This document shows, one piece after another, positions 14,545 through 25,344 of a stretch of 64,000 nucleotides of DNA. A program made the position numbers and the translations under genes. Under the pieces are notes generated by a model that worked only from the letters and a program-made list of their open reading frames with translations, ran no database searches and was not told the DNA's origin. How positions within the stretch are numbered: the first letter of the stretch is position 1; the number at the start of each line of letters is the position of its first letter. Source of the DNA: Hyphomicrobiales bacterium (GTDB lineage: Bacteria; Pseudomonadota; Alphaproteobacteria; Rhizobiales; Rhizobiaceae); the NCBI GenBank assembly GCA_003577315.1, contig QEVK01000019.1, positions 110,627 to 174,626 of the forward strand. The letters are read 5' to 3'.

Positions 14545-15873
14545 TCAGCGGTTCAGCGCCGCCTTGTCCGGGCTCGGCGGGAAGGCGGGATCGGCGCGGA
14601 CGCCGCGCAGCAGGTCGAAGGCGTAGTTCAACTGCACGTCGTCCTTGGGGTCGGGCGGCACATAGGCGGCCGAGCCCGAGCCGGCGTCGTCCTCCTGGGT
14701 GCCGCGGATGTGGCCCTTCAGCTCGGACTCGCCGCGCGAGACGTCGCGGCCGAGCAGGTCCTCCGGCAGCGGTTGCTCGACCTTGATGTCGGGCGTGATG
14801 CCCTTGCCCTGGATCGAGGTGCCGGCCGGCGTGTAGTAGAGCGCCGTGGTCAGCCTGAGCGCGCCGCTTTCCGCCAGCGGGATGATGGTCTGCACCGAGC
14901 CCTTGCCGAAGGACTGGGTGCCGAGCACCGTGGCGCGGCGGTGGTCCTGCAGCGCGCCGGCCACGATCTCGGAGGCGCTGGCCGAGCCGCCGTTGACGAG
15001 GACGATCATCGGCTTGCCGTCGATGCGGTCGCCGGAGCGGGCGTCGAAGCGGGTGATGTTCTTCGGGTCGCGGCCGCGCGTCGAGACGATCTCGCCGCGC
15101 TCGAGGAAGGTGTCGCTGACGCTGACCGCCTGGTCGAGCAGGCCGCCGGGATTGAGGCGCAGGTCGAGCACGTAGCCCTTGAGCTTGTCCTGCGGGATCT
15201 GGCGCTTGATGTCGTCGATCGCCGTCTGGAGGTCGTCGAAGGTCTTCTCCGTGAAGGAGTTGATCTTGATGTAGCCGACATCCTGCTCGACGCGGTGGCG
15301 CACGGCCCGGACCTTGATGATGTCGCGCACGATGGTCAGCTTGATCGGCTCGGCCGCGCCCTCGCGCAGGATGGTCAGCTCGATCGGCGTGTTGACCGCG
15401 CCGCGCATCTTGTCGACCGCCTCGGAGAGCGTGAGGCCGCGCACCTCCTCGCCGTCGATCTCGGCGATCAGGTCGCCGGCGAGCACGCCCGCGCGCTCGG
15501 CCGGCGTGCCCTCGATGGGCGCGATCACCTTGACCAGCTCGTTCTCCATCGTCACCTCGATGCCGAGGCCGCCGAACTCGCCGCGGGTCTGCACCCGCAT
15601 GTCCTTGGCCGCCTCGGGGTTCAGGTAGGAGGAATGCGGGTCGAGCGAGGAAAGCATGCCGTTGATGGCGCTCTCCACCAGCTTCTTCTCCTCCGGCGGC
15701 GTGACGTACTGGGCGCGCACGCGCTCGAAGATGTCGCCGAAGATGGCGAGCTGGCGATAGGTCTCCGAACCGGCGGCATTGGCCGCGGCGCCGCCCGCGC
15801 CATGCACGAGGCTCATGGCGGATGCGCCAATGACCGCGCCGGCCAGCAGAAGCGACAATGACCTACGAATCAT
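14545..15873 (-). CDS. ctpA: Carboxy-terminal processing protease (S41 family)
   Basis: A 442-residue secreted or periplasmic serine protease with a signal peptide (MIRRSLSLLLAGAVIGASAMSLVHG). A PDZ domain spans about residues 90-165 (GIEVTMENELVKVIAPIEGTPAERAG is its core region, interrupted by substrate-loop residues). The S41 catalytic core carries the nucleophile in GSASASEIVAGAL and the lysine in GTQSFGKGSVQT, so the Ser-Lys dyad is intact. CtpA proteins trim C-termini of envelope proteins and peptidoglycan hydrolases. Pairing with EnvC immediately upstream (11-bp overlap) fits a role in wall-hydrolase control. The ATG at 15873 follows GGAAGGACGG. Confidence 0.94.
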   Translation of the reverse strand: MIRRSLSLLLAGAVIGASAMSLVHGAGGAAANAAGSETYRQLAIFGDIFERVRAQYVTPPEEKKLVESAINGMLSSLDPHSSYLNPEAAKDMRVQTRGEFGGLGIEVTMENELVKVIAPIEGTPAERAGVLAGDLIAEIDGEEVRGLTLSEAVDKMRGAVNTPIELTILREGAAEPIKLTIVRDIIKVRAVRHRVEQDVGYIKINSFTEKTFDDLQTAIDDIKRQIPQDKLKGYVLDLRLNPGGLLDQAVSVSDTFLERGEIVSTRGRDPKNITRFDARSGDRIDGKPMIVLVNGGSASASEIVAGALQDHRRATVLGTQSFGKGSVQTIIPLAESGALRLTTALYYTPAGTSIQGKGITPDIKVEQPLPEDLLGRDVSRGESELKGHIRGTQEDDAGSGSAAYVPPDPKDDVQLNYAFDLLRGVRADPAFPPSPDKAALNR

Positions 15874-17158
15874 TTTCCGTCCTTCCAGTAGTGCGCTCCG
15901 CCCACCATGGGGCAGGATCGACGGGTTTTCCTTCCTTGCGGAACTCGACATAGAGCTCCGGCCCGGCGCCCGCTCCGGAAAAGGCAACGGCGCTGGCGAC
16001 CCTGGCTTCCCCCATCAGGCCGACCGGCTCTCCCGCCAGCACCGCCTGGCCCGGGGAAACGCCGATTCGACCCATTCCCGCCAGCACCACATGATAGCCC
16101 TCGCCGGCGTTGAGGATCAAGAGTTGGCCATAGGAGCGGAACGGTCCGGCATAGAGGATCGAGCCGTCCACAGGCGCTGTCACGATTGCCGCCGAATGTG
16201 TCGCAAGCATGTCTCCCTGCAGGATTCCGCCGCTGCCGTCGGCCTCGCCGAAGCGGCGCTCGATGCGCCCCGCCACCGGCAGGCCGACGCGGCCCTTCAT
16301 GGCCGAGAACGGCAGCGCGGCGCCGGTGAAGGGCGTGCGCGCGCCGCGCGCGGCCTCGTCGGCCGCGGCTTCCTGCTCGGCGGCGCGGCGGGCGGCGATC
16401 TCGATCTCGCCCTCCAGCGCCTCGATCAGCTCGCCGAGCGAGCTCGCCTCGCTCGCCAGCTCGGCGGCGCGGGCCCGCTCCTGCGCCAGCATCGCCTCGG
16501 ATTTCTCCTGGAGCCGGCGCTTCTCTTCAACAAGAAGTGATAGGCGGCGCTGCTCCTCGGCCTGCTCCGTCACGGTCGCGGCCAGCCGCCCGCGCTCGGC
16601 CTCGATTGCGGCGGCGACGCGCCGCAATTCGGTGAGGTCGGCGATCAGCACCTCGGTCTCGCCGCGCAGCTCCGGCACCACGGCGGCGAGCAGGATGGCG
16701 CTCCTGACCGACGACAGCGCGTCCTCCGGCCGCACCAGGATGGCCGGCGGCGGGTTCAGCCCCATGCGCTGGAGCGCGCCCAGCACCTCGGCCAGCACGC
16801 CGCGCCGCTCGGCGAGCGAGGCGCGCAGGCCGTCCTGCTGGAGGCCGAGCGCGTCGAGCCTGCCGGAGATGGCGGCGATCTCGAGGCTCAGCTTGCGCTC
16901 GGTCTTGGCCGCCTGCACCAGTGCCGCCGACAGCGAGGCGCTGTCCTTGCGGATGGCGGCGATCTCGGCGGCGATCCCGGCGGCACGCTCCTCCGAAACC
17001 GTCAGGGCATCGAGGATGCGCCGGCGCTCCGTCTCGCTGTGCGTGCGCCTCGCCTCCAGCTCGGCCGCCGTCTGCGCGCCCGCGCACGGCGCGGCGAGCC
17101 CGAGCGCCAGCGCGGCCCAGGCCGAGACGAGGAGGATGCGCTTTGCCGTGGTCGCCAT
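15863..17158 (-). CDS. envC: EnvC-type murein hydrolase activator with degenerate LytM domain
   Basis: A 431-residue periplasmic protein: signal peptide ending near AQT, two long coiled-coil segments (about residues 30-270, rich in Glu/Arg/Ala), then a C-terminal LytM/M23 fold. In the LytM domain the catalytic residues are absent: where metallopeptidases have GPHLHFEVR this protein has GPELYVEFR, and the HxxxD histidine is missing too. That matches EnvC-like activators, which stimulate amidases at the division site rather than cut murein themselves. Overlaps ctpA by 11 bp. A CtrA-like site lies 43 bp upstream of its start. Confidence 0.88.
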   Translation of the reverse strand: MATTAKRILLVSAWAALALGLAAPCAGAQTAAELEARRTHSETERRRILDALTVSEERAAGIAAEIAAIRKDSASLSAALVQAAKTERKLSLEIAAISGRLDALGLQQDGLRASLAERRGVLAEVLGALQRMGLNPPPAILVRPEDALSSVRSAILLAAVVPELRGETEVLIADLTELRRVAAAIEAERGRLAATVTEQAEEQRRLSLLVEEKRRLQEKSEAMLAQERARAAELASEASSLGELIEALEGEIEIAARRAAEQEAAADEAARGARTPFTGAALPFSAMKGRVGLPVAGRIERRFGEADGSGGILQGDMLATHSAAIVTAPVDGSILYAGPFRSYGQLLILNAGEGYHVVLAGMGRIGVSPGQAVLAGEPVGLMGEARVASAVAFSGAGAGPELYVEFRKEGKPVDPAPWWAERTTGRTENDS

Positions 17159-17200
17159 GATCCGTGCTTCAATCGGAAGGCCGAAGTTAGGAGCGCTTCG

Positions 17201-17216
17201 TTAACGAACCATCAAC
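17201..17216 (-). promoter_or_regulatory. envC: Possible CtrA-binding site upstream of envC
   Basis: On the envC strand the bases read TTGA, seven bases, TTAAC, one mismatch from the CtrA consensus TTAA-N7-TTAAC. It lies 43-58 bp before the envC start, in the short rlmH-envC gap. A cell-division regulator would fit a division-linked gene, but one degenerate site is weak evidence. Confidence 0.35.
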
Positions 17217-17247
17217 CATGGGCCGGCGGCGCGCGCAATGCGGCGCA

Positions 17248-17727
17248 TCAGCTGCGGTGATAGGGGTGGCCCGACAGGATGGTGGCGGCGCGGTAGAGCT
17301 GCTCGGCCAGCATGACGCGCACGAGCTGGTGCGGCCAGGTCTGCGCCCCGAAGGAGACGACGAGATCGGCCGCCTCGCGCGACGCGGCGTCGTGGCCGTC
17401 CGGCCCGCCGATGGCGAAGACGAGATGCCGGCGGCCGCCGTCGCGCAGGCGCGCGATGCGCGCGGCGAGGTCCTCGGAGGAGGGGTTCTTCCCGCGCTCG
17501 TCGAGCAGGAAGAGCGCGGCGTCGCCGCGGTGGGCGGCAAGGGCGGCGGCCTCCTCGCGCCGGCGCGCGTCGGTGTCGCGGGCGCGGCTTTCGGCGATCT
17601 CGGCGACGCCGGAAAATTCCAGCCCGATTGCCGGGCCGGCCCTGGCGAAGCGGCCGAAATAGCGTTCGGCAAGCTCCCGCTCGGGGCCGGCCTTCATCCG
17701 GCCCACGGCATGAACGCTCAGACGCAT
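17248..17727 (-). CDS. rlmH: 23S rRNA (pseudouridine1915-N3)-methyltransferase RlmH
   Basis: A 159-residue SPOUT-class methyltransferase that methylates the pseudouridine at position 1915 of 23S rRNA in the assembled 70S ribosome. The signature LDERGKNPSSEDLA, the glycine-rich SAM loop FAIGGPDGH and the C-terminal LVRVMLAEQLYRA...GHPYHR are complete, and the length is exactly that of the family. It lies between rsfS and envC, the usual order in Hyphomicrobiales. Confidence 0.96.
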   Translation of the reverse strand: MRLSVHAVGRMKAGPERELAERYFGRFARAGPAIGLEFSGVAEIAESRARDTDARRREEAAALAAHRGDAALFLLDERGKNPSSEDLAARIARLRDGGRRHLVFAIGGPDGHDAASREAADLVVSFGAQTWPHQLVRVMLAEQLYRAATILSGHPYHRS

Positions 17728-17758
17728 CCCCGCCTCCGCCCGTCAGGCAGCCGCCGGA

Positions 17759-18208
17759 TCAGTGGACGGTGGCCTCGTCGAGATCGGGAGCCTGCCACAT
17801 CTTCTCAAGATTGTAGAACTCCCGGACTTCGGGGCGGAACACGTGGACGATGACGTCGCCGGCATCGATCAGCACCCAGTCCGCCGCGGCGAGCCCCTCG
17901 ACGCGGGGAAAGCCGAGGCCGGCATCCTTCAGCGCCGAGATCAGATGGTCGGCCACGGCCGAGACATGGCGGTTCGAGCGCCCCGAGGCGATCACCATGT
18001 GGTCGCCGAGGCTCGATTTGCCCTGGATGTCGATGGAGACGATGTTCTCGGCCTTGGAGTCGTCGAGACTGGCAAGGACGATGTCGAGGGCGCGGGACGC
18101 ATCGGCACCGCCGCTGATCCCGGCCGGCGAAGGCTGGACGTCCGCCTTCTTCCGTATTGCTGTTCCCAGTGTCTTTCCTTTCCCGCAGAACAAGCCCGCC
18201 GCGCGCAC
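17759..18208 (-). CDS. rsfS: Ribosome silencing factor RsfS
   Basis: An Iojap/DUF143-family protein of up to 149 residues that binds ribosomal protein L14 and blocks subunit joining when nutrients are low. Core motifs: LDDSKAENIVSIDIQGKSSLGDHMVIASGRSNRHV and ADWVLIDAGDVIVHVF (each given here as two adjoining pieces of the conserved domain). The first 30-35 residues are not conserved, and the GTG at 18208 has its AAGG directly against it, so the true start is uncertain. It follows nadD by 37 bp, the conserved nadD-rsfS-rlmH arrangement. Confidence 0.9.
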   Translation of the reverse strand: MRAAGLFCGKGKTLGTAIRKKADVQPSPAGISGGADASRALDIVLASLDDSKAENIVSIDIQGKSSLGDHMVIASGRSNRHVSAVADHLISALKDAGLGFPRVEGLAAADWVLIDAGDVIVHVFRPEVREFYNLEKMWQAPDLDEATVH

Positions 18209-18245
18209 CCTTGCGCGTGACAGCCAATAGATAGGCAGAGTCGCA

Positions 18246-18911
18246 TCAAGGTTTCAAGACAGGCGGCCGGCGCGGGCCGGAGGCGCCGCCCTGCGCCTTC
18301 GCGGCGTCGCGCAGCGCCGTCGAGGACAGCGACGAGCGCGGGCCGTGGATGAAGGTCCAGGCCGGCGGGCGCATGCGGGCAAGCCTTGCCGCGCCGCGCT
18401 CGTCGATGCGGGCGTGGTCGAAGGTCTTGGCGAAGACCGAGGAGACGAAGGCGAGCGTCGAGCCCGGCCGGTCGACGACGGCGATGGGCATGGTCAGCGC
18501 GATGTGGCGCCAGCGCTGCCAGCGGTGGAACTGGGCGAGGTTGTCGGCGCCCATGATCCAGACGAAGTCGACGCCGGGGTTGCGGGCGCGAACGAGGTCG
18601 AGCGTATCGGCGGTGTAGCGCACGCGGAAGGCGGCCTCGAAGGCGGTGACCTTGATGCGCGGGTCTTCGGCGACCCGCTCCGACCGCGCGATGCGTTCGC
18701 CGAGCGGGGCGAGCGCGCGCCCGTCCTTGAGCGGGTTTCCGGGCGTGACCATCCACCACAGCTGGTCGAGGGCGAGCGCGCGCAGCGCGATCTCGGCCAC
18801 CAGGGCGTGGCCGGCATGGGGCGGGTTGAACGAGCCGCCGAACAGGCCGACCTGCATGCGCTTCTCGACGCGCGGCATGCGCAGGTGGCGGGGCGCGACG
18901 GCGTCCGCCAC
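18246..18911 (-). CDS. nadD: Nicotinate-nucleotide adenylyltransferase
   Basis: A 221-residue enzyme that converts nicotinate mononucleotide and ATP to deamido-NAD in NAD synthesis. The nucleotidyltransferase motif GLFGGSFNPPHAGH and the C-terminal SSTALRDA stretch of the ISSTxIR type are present, along with WIMGADNLAQFHRW. The GTG at 18911 abuts the proA stop at 18912-18914; an internal ATG at 18878 or 18857 is also possible, since conservation only begins at MQVGLFGG. Confidence 0.93.
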   Translation of the reverse strand: MADAVAPRHLRMPRVEKRMQVGLFGGSFNPPHAGHALVAEIALRALALDQLWWMVTPGNPLKDGRALAPLGERIARSERVAEDPRIKVTAFEAAFRVRYTADTLDLVRARNPGVDFVWIMGADNLAQFHRWQRWRHIALTMPIAVVDRPGSTLAFVSSVFAKTFDHARIDERGAARLARMRPPAWTFIHGPRSSLSSTALRDAAKAQGGASGPRRPPVLKP

Positions 18912-20184
18912 CTAGGGCCGCACCTGGCCGCTGCCGTGGACGCGGTACTTGAACGAGGTGAGCTGCTCGACGCCCACCGGCCCGCGCGCGTGCATGCGCC
19001 CCGTGGCGATGCCAATCTCCGCGCCCATGCCGAACTCGCCGCCGTCGGCGAACTGCGTCGAGGCGTTGTGCATCAGGATCGCCGAATCGATCTCGTCGAA
19101 GAAGCGGGCGACGGCGGCCGCGTCCTCGGCCACGATCGCCTCGGTGTGGTGCGAGGAATAGCTCTCGATGTGGTCGATGGCGCCGCCGACGCCCTCGACC
19201 AGCTTCGCCGAGATGATGGCGTCGAGATATTCGGTGCGCCAGTCGGCCTCTTCGGCCGGCCTGGCGGCCGGGAACAGCGTCCGCACCTCCTCGCTCGCCC
19301 TGATCTCGCAGCCGGCCTTCGCCAGCGCGTCGAGGATCGGCACGAGATGGGTCGCGGCCGCCGCGCGGTCGACCAGCAGCGTCTCGGCCGCGCCGCAGAT
19401 GCCGGTCCGCCGCATCTTGGCGTTGACCGCCAGCGCCACCGCCATGCCCAGGTCGGCCGACTTGTCGACATAGAGGTGGCAGATGCCCTCCAGATGCGCG
19501 AACACCGGCACGCGCGCTTCCCGTTGCACGCGCTCGACCAGGCTCCTGCCGCCGCGCGGCACGATGACGTCGATGGCGCCGGAAAGCCCCTTCAGCATCT
19601 CGCCGACGGCGGCGCGGTCGGCCGTGGGCACGAGCTGGATCGCCGTCTCCGGCAGGCCGGCCGCCTTCAGCCCCTCGACCATGCAGGCATGGATGGCGGC
19701 CGAGGAATGGAGGGAATCGGAGCCGCCGCGCAGGATCACCGCGTTGCCGGCCTTGAGGCACAGCGCCCCGGCATCGGCGGTGACGTTGGGCCGGCTCTCG
19801 TAGATGACGCCGACGACGCCGAGCGGCGTCCTCACGCGCTCGATCTCCAGCCCGTTGGGCTGCCGCCAGCGGGCGATGACCTCGCCGACCGGGTCCTTCA
19901 GCGCGGCGATGGCGCGGATGCCGTCCTCGATGCCGCGCAGGCGCTCCGCCGTAAGCCTGAGGCGGTCCATCATCGCCGGCGAAAGGCCGGCCCTGTCGCC
20001 GTTGTCGAGGTCGAGCGCGTTGGCGGCGAGGATTTCGTCGCGGTTGCGGCGCACCGCCTCGGCCATGGCGACCAGCGCGGCGTGCTTGCGCTCGGCCGTG
20101 GCCAGCGCCAGGGGGCGGGCGGCGGCGCGCGCGTCCGCGCCGATCCTCGCCATCAGGCCGGCCACGTCCTCGTGCATCCCCGCA

Positions 20185-20198
<14 letters not shown>
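18912..20198 (-). CDS. proA: Gamma-glutamyl phosphate reductase
   Basis: A 428-residue NADPH-dependent enzyme of the aldehyde-dehydrogenase superfamily that makes glutamate-5-semialdehyde for proline. Conserved parts include [20 protein letters not shown], the PRGG loop ([10 protein letters not shown]), the catalytic-cysteine region [12 protein letters not shown] with [12 protein letters not shown], and the C-terminal [13 protein letters not shown]. Length is normal. It overlaps proB by 14 bp and abuts nadD, so the three are almost certainly co-transcribed. Confidence 0.96.
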
Positions 20199-22430
<2,232 letters not shown>

Positions 22431-22466
22431 TCACCTGCGAAAACGGCGAGGCGGAGACGAAACGGC

Positions 22467-23354
22467 ATGAAATGCGTCAGCTACAACATCCAGTTCGGCT
22501 TCGGTGACGACGCGAGGTTCGATCTGGGCCGCGTCGTGGAGGCCGTGCGCGGCGCCGACGTGATCGCCTTGCAGGAGGTGACCCGCAACAGCCCGATGAA
22601 CGAGGGCCGCGACCTCGTCGCCGACATCCGCGCCATGCTGCCCGAATACTTCGCCGCCTACGGGCCGAACCTGGAGGCCGACGTCGGCAGCCATATCCGG
22701 GACGGCAAGGCCGTCGACGTGCGCCTCGAGTTCGGCAACATGATCCTGTCGCGCACGCCGATCCTGACCTCGCGCAACCTGCTTTTGCCGCGCACGCGCA
22801 GCTACGACCGCGTCAACCTCCAGCGCGGCGCGCTGGAGGCGATGATCGGCACGCCCTTCGGCCCGGTGCGGTTCTATTCGGTCCATCTCGACCATCGCGG
22901 GCCGGACGAGCGCCTCTCCCAGATCGCCTTCCTGATGGAGCGGGTGCTCGGCCATGCGCTGGAAGGCGGCGCGGTGACCGGCATTTCCGAGATGGGCTTT
23001 CCCGAGCCGCCGGTGCCGGAGGCCTACGTCCTGATGGGCGACTTCAACATGCTGCCCGGCTCGCCGGAATACCATGCGGTCGCCGGCACGCCCGACCACG
23101 AGTTCGGCACGCCGCTCGTCGCGCGCCACGCGGTGGACGCGGGGCTGCTGCCCTGCGGCGACGCGCGGCCGACCTGCGTCAACCTCGACGACCCGGCCGA
23201 TGCGGCGCGCCACAAGCGTCTCGACTACTGCTTCGTGCATCCGCTGCTCGCCCCGAAGGTCAGGTCCGTGCGCGTGGACGTGGCCGCCAACGGCTCCGAC
23301 CACAAGCCGGTGTGGCTGGAGCTGGGGCAGGTCACGCCGGCCCCCAGCTCCTGA
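22467..23354 (+). CDS. Endonuclease/exonuclease/phosphatase-family protein
   Basis: A 295-residue EEP-superfamily protein. The metal- and phosphate-binding motifs are in order: SYNIQFGFG near the N-terminus, ALQEV, FYSVHLDHRG, LMGDFNMLPGSPEY, RLDYCFVHP, and ANGSDHKPVWLEL at the C-terminus, so the active site looks intact. There is no signal peptide. The fold covers DNases, phosphodiesterases and sphingomyelinases, and the substrate cannot be told from sequence. The ATG at 22467 follows GGCGGAGACGAAACGGC. Its end overlaps the convergent GNAT gene by 23 bp. Confidence 0.85.
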   Translation: MKCVSYNIQFGFGDDARFDLGRVVEAVRGADVIALQEVTRNSPMNEGRDLVADIRAMLPEYFAAYGPNLEADVGSHIRDGKAVDVRLEFGNMILSRTPILTSRNLLLPRTRSYDRVNLQRGALEAMIGTPFGPVRFYSVHLDHRGPDERLSQIAFLMERVLGHALEGGAVTGISEMGFPEPPVPEAYVLMGDFNMLPGSPEYHAVAGTPDHEFGTPLVARHAVDAGLLPCGDARPTCVNLDDPADAARHKRLDYCFVHPLLAPKVRSVRVDVAANGSDHKPVWLELGQVTPAPSS

Positions 23355-23922
23355 GGCTCGCCCAGGTGCGGCGGTCGAGCGCGTAGCGCTCCACCGGCAC
23401 GCGCCCGGCGGCGAGCGATTCCAGCATGCCCTGGCCGGCATACTGGAAGCCGCACTTGTGGATCACCCGGCGCGAGGCGGCGTTGACCACCCGGCACGAG
23501 ACGTGGAGCCGCTCGATCGCGCTGGCGCGGAAGGCGAGGTCGACCAGCGTGTGCGCGGTCTCGGTCGCGTAGCCGCGGCCCCAGTAGGGCTCGCCGATCC
23601 AGTAGCCCAGCTCCAGCCCGCCCTGCCGCGCGTGCAGCCCGGCGCAGCCGATGAAGGCGCCGCTCTCGGCCAGCGTCACCGCATGGATGCAGCCCGCCGC
23701 CGCGCCCTGGCGCGCGCCCTCGACGAAGGCGCGGGCCTCGCGCTCGCCATAGGGGTGCGGCATGCGGGCAAGCATCTCGGCGATGCGGCGGTTGTCGGCC
23801 AGCTCCGCCAGCTCGGGGATGTCGTCCTCGTGCGGCGGGCGCAGCACCAGCCGCTCCGTCACCAGCACGGGGCAGTCGATCCTGGGACTTTCGTCCTCGT
23901 CCTCATCCCACTCGGCAACCAT
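23332..23922 (-). CDS. GNAT-family N-acetyltransferase (RimJ/RimL-like)
   Basis: A 196-residue protein with the GNAT fold: VTERLVLRPPHEDDIPEL at the start, then GCAGLHA, LGYWIGEPYWGRGYATE (acetyl-CoA pyrophosphate loop, Q/RxxGxG/A type) and VVNAASRRVIHKCGFQYAG. These match the Acetyltransf_3 group that includes ribosomal-protein acetyltransferases and many small-molecule enzymes. It begins 120 bp after rpmA, beyond the rpmA terminator, so it is probably a separate unit. Confidence 0.85.
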   Translation of the reverse strand: MVAEWDEDEDESPRIDCPVLVTERLVLRPPHEDDIPELAELADNRRIAEMLARMPHPYGEREARAFVEGARQGAAAGCIHAVTLAESGAFIGCAGLHARQGGLELGYWIGEPYWGRGYATETAHTLVDLAFRASAIERLHVSCRVVNAASRRVIHKCGFQYAGQGMLESLAAGRVPVERYALDRRTWASLRSWGPA

Positions 23923-23942
23923 GGTCGTGTCCTCCAGAAACG

Positions 23943-23971
23943 AAAAAGGGGAGATGGCGGCCCATCTCCCC
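23943..23971 (-). terminator. Rho-independent terminator of rplU-rpmA
   Basis: On the minus strand GGGGAGATGG and CCATCTCCCC form a perfect 10-bp stem with a four-base loop, followed by TTTTT. It lies 72 bp after the rpmA stop. Confidence 0.9.
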
Positions 23972-24042
23972 TGATCCTTTTCCGGACTGTCCGGACACCG
24001 GCTCCCGAGATGGGGCGCCGGTGTTTGGTGTCGCGGTTCCGG

Positions 24043-24312
24043 CTATTCCGCTGCGTCGGTAATCGGGTCGACCGATACGTAGGTTCGGCCGTTGGCTTTG
24101 CGGGCGAACGACACGGCGCCGGCCTCGAGGGCGAAAAGGGTATGGTCCTTGCCCATGCCGACATTGGTGCCCGGATGCCACTTGGTGCCGCGTTGACGCA
24201 CGATGATGTTGCCGGCGAGCACGGCCTCGCCGCCGAACTTCTTCACGCCGAGGCGCTTGGACTCCGAATCGCGACCGTTACGCGAGGAACCGCCAGCTTT
24301 CTTGTGTGCCAT
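24043..24312 (-). CDS. rpmA: 50S ribosomal protein L27
   Basis: An 89-residue ribosomal protein near the peptidyl-transferase centre. [20 protein letters not shown], the LGVKKFGGE run and [13 protein letters not shown] are fully typical. Second gene of the rplU-rpmA operon, 25 bp after rplU, and followed by a strong terminator. Confidence 0.98.
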   Translation of the reverse strand: MAHKKAGGSSRNGRDSESKRLGVKKFGGEAVLAGNIIVRQRGTKWHPGTNVGMGKDHTLFALEAGAVSFARKANGRTYVSVDPITDAAE

Positions 24313-24337
24313 GGGATTTCTCCTTCAGTTCCGTATC

Positions 24338-24727
24338 TTACTCGGCGGCCGCTTCGGCGCCGGCTTCCTTGGCCTCGGCCTTCTTCGGCGCGGCCTTCTT
24401 CGACGGCTTGGCGCCGCCGGTCAGGATCTCGGAGACGCGCACCGTGGTCAGCAGCTGGCGATGGCCGCGCTTGCGGCGCGAATTCTGGCGGCGGCGCTTC
24501 TTGAAGGCGATGACGGTCTTGGCCTTGCCCTGCTCCAGAACCTCGACGGCGACCGTGGCGCCTTCCACGAAGGGAGCGCCGACGGTCACGTCGTCGCCCT
24601 GGCCGAAGGCCAGCACGGAGTCGAGGGTGACGATGTCGCCGACTTCGCCGGCAACCTTCTCGATCTTGAGAACGTCGTCGGCGGCGACGCGGTACTGCTT
24701 ACCGCCGGTCTTGATGACTGCGAACAT
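24338..24727 (-). CDS. rplU: 50S ribosomal protein L21 with Ala/Lys-rich tail
   Basis: A 129-residue protein; the usual L21 is about 103 residues. [14 protein letters not shown] is the standard start, and [18 protein letters not shown] the rRNA-binding C-terminal core. The extra tail after about residue 103 is rich in alanine, lysine and glutamate ([20 protein letters not shown]), a feature seen in other Hyphomicrobiales. The ATG at 24727 was chosen over a longer frame that adds 93 unconserved residues. Confidence 0.97.
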   Translation of the reverse strand: MFAVIKTGGKQYRVAADDVLKIEKVAGEVGDIVTLDSVLAFGQGDDVTVGAPFVEGATVAVEVLEQGKAKTVIAFKKRRRQNSRRKRGHRQLLTTVRVSEILTGGAKPSKKAAPKKAEAKEAGAEAAAE

Positions 24728-24890
24728 GTCTTGCCTTTCGCTGTTCGGTCCGGCCTCTGTGGTGACCGCTGGCGGTCGGGCCGTCTTCTTGTCAGTCGGT
24801 TTCGGGTCGCGTTCCTGCAATCGAGCGCATGCAAGGACCATCGCACGCAAAGAACGACCGGCGCGGGGAGCCCACGCCGGATTTGCGCCC

Positions 24891-24919
24891 CCGATACAGG
24901 AGACGGCAAATCGAGTCAA
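24891..24919 (-). promoter_or_regulatory. rplU: Candidate sigma-70-type promoter of rplU-rpmA
   Basis: On the minus strand TTGACT (24919-24914) and TATCGG (24896-24891) are 17 bp apart. The -35 matches at five of six positions and the -10 at three. It leaves a leader of about 155 bases before rplU, within which no obvious L21-binding structure was recognised. Confidence 0.45.
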
Positions 24920-25023
24920 GCAATGGCGGCCGGCCGGCGGCGATTTGCGGTTCGGGGACGCCTGGTATAGGGACCGCGGCGGAACCTTGCGCCGCGAGGC
25001 GCGCAACGACGGCGGGAAACGCG

Positions 25024-25323
25024 ATGGCGGACGACGACTACGTATACGACGAGGCGACCGGCGAGTGGCTGCCGGCCTCGCAACTGGCAGCGCGCGCCGC
25101 CGCCGGGCGCGTCGAGGTGCGCGACGCCAGCGGCAACCCGCTCGCCGACGGCGATTCCGTCGTCCTCGTCAAGGACCTGAAGGTCAAGGGCGCGGGGCAG
25201 ACGCTGAAGCAGGGCACGGTCATCCGCTCGATCCGCCTCACCGACAATCCGCAGGAGATCGACTGCCGCCACGAGGCGATCAGGGGCCTCGTGCTGCGCA
25301 CGGAATTCGTGCGCAAGCGCTGA
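25024..25323 (+). CDS. PhnA/YjdM C-terminal-domain protein lacking the zinc ribbon
   Basis: A 99-residue protein whose residues about 40-99 match the PhnA C-terminal domain: [49 protein letters not shown] and LRTEFVRKR. Full-length PhnA/YjdM has an N-terminal cysteine zinc ribbon; here the first 40 residues are acidic ([19 protein letters not shown]) and have no cysteine pair. The name alkylphosphonate utilisation is historical and the real role of the family is unclear. Transcribed towards hemN, which is convergent 21 bp away. Confidence 0.8.
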   Translation: MADDDYVYDEATGEWLPASQLAARAAAGRVEVRDASGNPLADGDSVVLVKDLKVKGAGQTLKQGTVIRSIRLTDNPQEIDCRHEAIRGLVLRTEFVRKR

Positions 25324-25344
25324 GCCGGGCGCGCGACCGGCGGC

